Positions 23,011 to 25,537 of a DNA stretch of 25,537 nt are shown here, piece by piece. The position numbers and the translations under genes are program-made. Numbering within the stretch: the first letter of the stretch is position 1; each line of letters begins with the position of its first letter. The DNA is taken from IMG/VR virus record IMGVR_UViG_3300010368_000096, positions 1 to 25,537 of that record; one strand, written 5' to 3'. The stretch is from a virus. A model generated the notes under the pieces. It was not told the DNA's origin, did not search any database, and saw only the letters and a program-made list of their open reading frames with translations.

Positions 23011-24678
23011 ATGGCACACTCGTTAGTTTTCAAAAATATACCAACTGCTGATATCAATATCACACCATTTCTTGTGTTCAAAAATTGGAGTATTACACAT
23101 GCTGACTATTCATCTATTTATGATGTAAAAATCAAACGTGGTGTAATGGATACGGATTGGGCCATTTATGATTTTCCAGAAGGATTCGCAGAAGGTAAGG
23201 AAGATAACTTAGATGGGTCAAGTCAAGAATCCACATGGTATCATGTTAATGGTATGTATTACAAAAAAGATAAGAGTAACTTAGATATTGAGTATTCTGC
23301 TTATATGAGAAGAAACATTCATGCCACAGCAAGTTATATACAAATACCACAACAAATATTTGGTGAGGGAATTAAATTACGTTCAGTAGAAATTACGAAT
23401 GGGGATATTACATTAAAGGATGATGGTTTTGGACATTTAGTAGATACATCATTAGTTACAGGTTCCATGCCTAGACCAGAATATTTAGCTGGATATTGGG
23501 GGTTTAATGATACCTTCAAATACAGAACATCAGTAAAACAAAGTGGTGGAACAATTGTCGATGGGTTAGGTAACAATCCATTATTATACAAAAATGTTAG
23601 TTTCTTACCAGGTTTAACAACAACAGGTGCTCAAACCGTTAACACCGGATTAAAAGTTCAATTGGATGGAACGGGTTGTATTTGGAAAAATGATGCAACT
23701 GATTTTAACTACAAACATGATGAAGACTTTGCTATATCAATTTGGACTGAATTACCTGTAACACAAAGTATGGTATCTAGTAGTTATAATTTTATTGTAT
23801 CTAAACAAGGTGATATTGAACAAGCATATCGTAATAAAAAAACAAAAGAATTAGAAACATTTTTTGTAGAATATAACGGTGTTAAATATCCATACGCAAT
23901 TAAAGTACATAATCAAACATCACCAACACCTGGTAAGGTTGAAGTATCAAGATGTGATATTGCATACACACCAACAATAATATCAACAACAACAATAAAC
24001 GATAATAACCAACATCATATATTATTTAATAAAACCGGTAGTACTTTAGAATTATGGATTGATAGTGTAAACGAAGGTAGTACTCTTGATACAACATTAG
24101 ACAATACACATAACCCAGCTATATTAACAGTTGGTAGTAATGGGTATGATAATGGTACAGGTTTAGTTGGTAGTTTAGATGAATTTAGAATTTATAATAA
24201 AGGTTTATCACCAACTGAAATAGCAAGTCTAAGTAATATGGATTATGCAACAGGCAGCGCATATAATACTAATATTGTAGGTAATGTATTTTATCCACAA
24301 GGTACAATGGTAGTAAGTGACCCAAGACCTAAGTATCAAAACGTATTAGTAGGTAATGCTTTTGATTATACAAGTTCAGTAGATGATAATTTTAATTTAA
24401 AGTTTAGGTCTACATTAACATTGTACGAAAATGAAATATTATGTAGAGTAGCACCAGGAGAATTTAACTTTACAGCAAATCCAAGTATAAGACAATATAA
24501 TGATCCAAACTCACAATTTGCAAAACCATTTGTAACCGGATCTAATTGGCATCCATACGTTTCATCAATTGGATTGTATGACCAATACGGTAGATTATTA
24601 GCAGTAGGTAAAACAGCACAAGCAATTCCATTAAAGGATGATATAGAAACAACATTTATAGTTAGATACGACGAGTAA
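23011..24678 (+). CDS. LamG-domain tail adhesin, 555 aa
   Basis: N-terminus SLVFKNIPTADINITPFLVF (4-23) is probably the baseplate-attachment domain. A concanavalin-A/LamG-like jelly roll occupies about 158-410: YLAGYWGFNDTF, DFAISIWTELPV (239-250), HHILFNKTGSTLELWIDSV (about 334-352) and LVGSLDEFRIYNKGLSPTEI (386-405); the ending is very typical of LamG-like domains, which bind glycans. Residues 473-555 (CRVAPGEFNFTANPSIR, HPYVSSIGLYDQYGRLLAVG) are homologous to the end of the 430-aa product upstream. No Shine-Dalgarno site lies before the ATG. It likely contributes to host receptor binding. Confidence 0.72.
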   Translation: MAHSLVFKNIPTADINITPFLVFKNWSITHADYSSIYDVKIKRGVMDTDWAIYDFPEGFAEGKEDNLDGSSQESTWYHVNGMYYKKDKSNLDIEYSAYMRRNIHATASYIQIPQQIFGEGIKLRSVEITNGDITLKDDGFGHLVDTSLVTGSMPRPEYLAGYWGFNDTFKYRTSVKQSGGTIVDGLGNNPLLYKNVSFLPGLTTTGAQTVNTGLKVQLDGTGCIWKNDATDFNYKHDEDFAISIWTELPVTQSMVSSSYNFIVSKQGDIEQAYRNKKTKELETFFVEYNGVKYPYAIKVHNQTSPTPGKVEVSRCDIAYTPTIISTTTINDNNQHHILFNKTGSTLELWIDSVNEGSTLDTTLDNTHNPAILTVGSNGYDNGTGLVGSLDEFRIYNKGLSPTEIASLSNMDYATGSAYNTNIVGNVFYPQGTMVVSDPRPKYQNVLVGNAFDYTSSVDDNFNLKFRSTLTLYENEILCRVAPGEFNFTANPSIRQYNDPNSQFAKPFVTGSNWHPYVSSIGLYDQYGRLLAVGKTAQAIPLKDDIETTFIVRYDE

Positions 24679-24680
24679 TT

Positions 24681-25355
24681 ATGGCAAGACATAAAGGACC
24701 TAAAATAACAACAAGAGGATTAATATTTGCAGTAGATATTAATAACCCACAATCATATGATTCCGAAAGTGCACCATTAGACGTAGTTAATATAGTAGAC
24801 CCATCAATTACAGGTTCATTAAAGAATGGAGTACTAATTGAAAATGGTGGATGGGGATTTACTAATAATACAGAAATTATTGATTTCGGGACATCTCTTG
24901 GTGATGTATTGGGGAATTCAAATACGGGTGTTTCTGTAGAACTTTGGGTTTATCGAAATTCTACACCAAATGCTGGATATTTTTCTTTTACTAATTATGT
25001 AAATAGCCATGGTGAATTTGAAACTAAATCTGTTAATACTGTATATAATCTAGCTATGAATAGTGCAGTAACATTAATAACTACACCAACTGCGTTTCCT
25101 GTTAATAATTGGGACCATGTTGTGTGTACATATGACGGGGTTAATGGTAGTTTGTATGTTAATTCTGTATTAGAAAAGGAAGGTGCTGACGCTACTGCCT
25201 TAAACTTCATAGGACTAAAATTCATATTAGGTGGTTATTATGGTACACCATATTCAATGGATGGGCAAATTAAAGCATGTAATGTCTACAATACCACGTT
25301 AACATCAGACGAGATAAAACAAAATTATAACTCGATGAAAAGTAAATACATTTAA
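24681..25355 (+). CDS. LamG/concanavalin-like adhesin, 224 aa
   Basis: Short protein made almost entirely of one LamG-like domain. Start ITTRGLIFAVDINNPQSYD (about 10-28) is a common opening of this phage family; then GVSVELWVYRNS (83-94), NNWDHVVCTYDGVNGSLYVN (142-161), and MDGQIKACNVYNTTLTSDEI (193-212) ending KQNYNSMKSKY. The strand order equals that in the upstream adhesin, but the protein lacks the shared C-terminal domain. It starts 2 bases after the previous stop, so it is probably translated with it. Candidate glycan-binding tail component; a decoration role is also possible. Confidence 0.7.
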   Translation: MARHKGPKITTRGLIFAVDINNPQSYDSESAPLDVVNIVDPSITGSLKNGVLIENGGWGFTNNTEIIDFGTSLGDVLGNSNTGVSVELWVYRNSTPNAGYFSFTNYVNSHGEFETKSVNTVYNLAMNSAVTLITTPTAFPVNNWDHVVCTYDGVNGSLYVNSVLEKEGADATALNFIGLKFILGGYYGTPYSMDGQIKACNVYNTTLTSDEIKQNYNSMKSKYI

Positions 25356-25364
25356 AATACATAT

Positions 25365-25537
25365 ATGAAAGATAGTCATTGGATATACAATGGTGTTCCA
25401 TTTACGGAAGCACCTGATAAAGCTTTTGGTTTTGTTTATAGAATAACAAATACTAAAACAGGTAAAAAATACCTCGGAAGAAAACAATTTGAGAGTAGAC
25501 GTAGAAAACCACTAACAAAAAAACAAAAAGATGCCGG
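25365..25537 (+). CDS. GIY-YIG-like nuclease, N-terminal part (cut by window end)
   Basis: The open frame runs from ATG 25365 to the window end (57 codons, incomplete). It begins MKDSHWIYNGVPF and has AFGFVYRITNTKTGKKYLGR (20-39), which reads as the GIY-YIG core strand pair (F-V-Y ... K-Y-L-G-R-K), followed by a basic segment (ESRRRKPLTKKQKDAG). I recall similar proteins in cyanophages and other T4-like phages, probably homing-type endonucleases, but the catalytic remainder (Arg, Glu) is outside the window. No ribosome site is obvious (AAAATACATATATG). Confidence 0.55.
   Translation, partial: MKDSHWIYNGVPFTEAPDKAFGFVYRITNTKTGKKYLGRKQFESRRRKPLTKKQKDA

Noticed and set aside
1-25537. tRNA genes, CRISPR arrays, insertion sequences, long direct repeats, attachment sites
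   Set aside because: No gap is longer than about 90 bases and none holds a cloverleaf, spaced repeats or terminal inverted repeats that I could see.

Overview
This window is a stretch of a tailed-phage genome with a contractile (T4-like, myovirus) tail. All 25 genes lie on the plus strand and are packed with almost no gaps; the largest non-coding stretch is about 90 bases. The DNA is strongly AT-rich, nearly every gene ends in TAA, and many starts are preceded by A-rich leaders without a clear Shine-Dalgarno sequence. The diagnostic genes are a gp25-type baseplate wedge protein, a gp6/J-type wedge protein, a gp5-like hub/spike protein and a gp55-type late sigma factor. The protein style (very Ser/Thr-rich baseplate proteins, LamG-like adhesion modules) resembles uncultured marine T4-like phages. 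The AT-rich, A-rich-leader pattern would fit a Bacteroidetes host, but the host is an inference of low certainty and SAR11-type hosts cannot be excluded.

Layout. Positions 1-5656 hold small accessory and regulatory genes: unknown helical proteins, two small single-pass membrane proteins with coiled coils, a four-helix membrane protein with a large coiled coil, a Cys-containing basic protein, an exported lysozyme/transglycosylase-like enzyme, an HD-domain phosphohydrolase and the late sigma factor. Positions 5657-25355 hold the tail module: gp5-like spike, a small helical protein, gp25, two small genes (one a probable endonuclease), gp6, a 713-residue structural protein with a large repeat-rich insertion, a 536-residue structural protein, a 1,998-residue gp7-like giant, and four proteins that probably form the outer baseplate and receptor-binding parts, two of them with LamG-like domains. 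The right edge cuts a GIY-YIG-like nuclease gene.

How it works together. The late sigma factor sits directly before the structural block. Seven copies of a TATTTATWA motif lie 5-31 bases upstream of gene starts, six of them in intergenic DNA; they are good candidates for the late promoters it reads. One copy is sandwiched between a strong intrinsic terminator and a start codon, so the following adhesin-like gene may be expressed from a nearly leaderless message. Many genes are joined by TAATG or ATGA overlaps, which suggests translational coupling. No tRNA, CRISPR array, insertion sequence or attachment site was seen.
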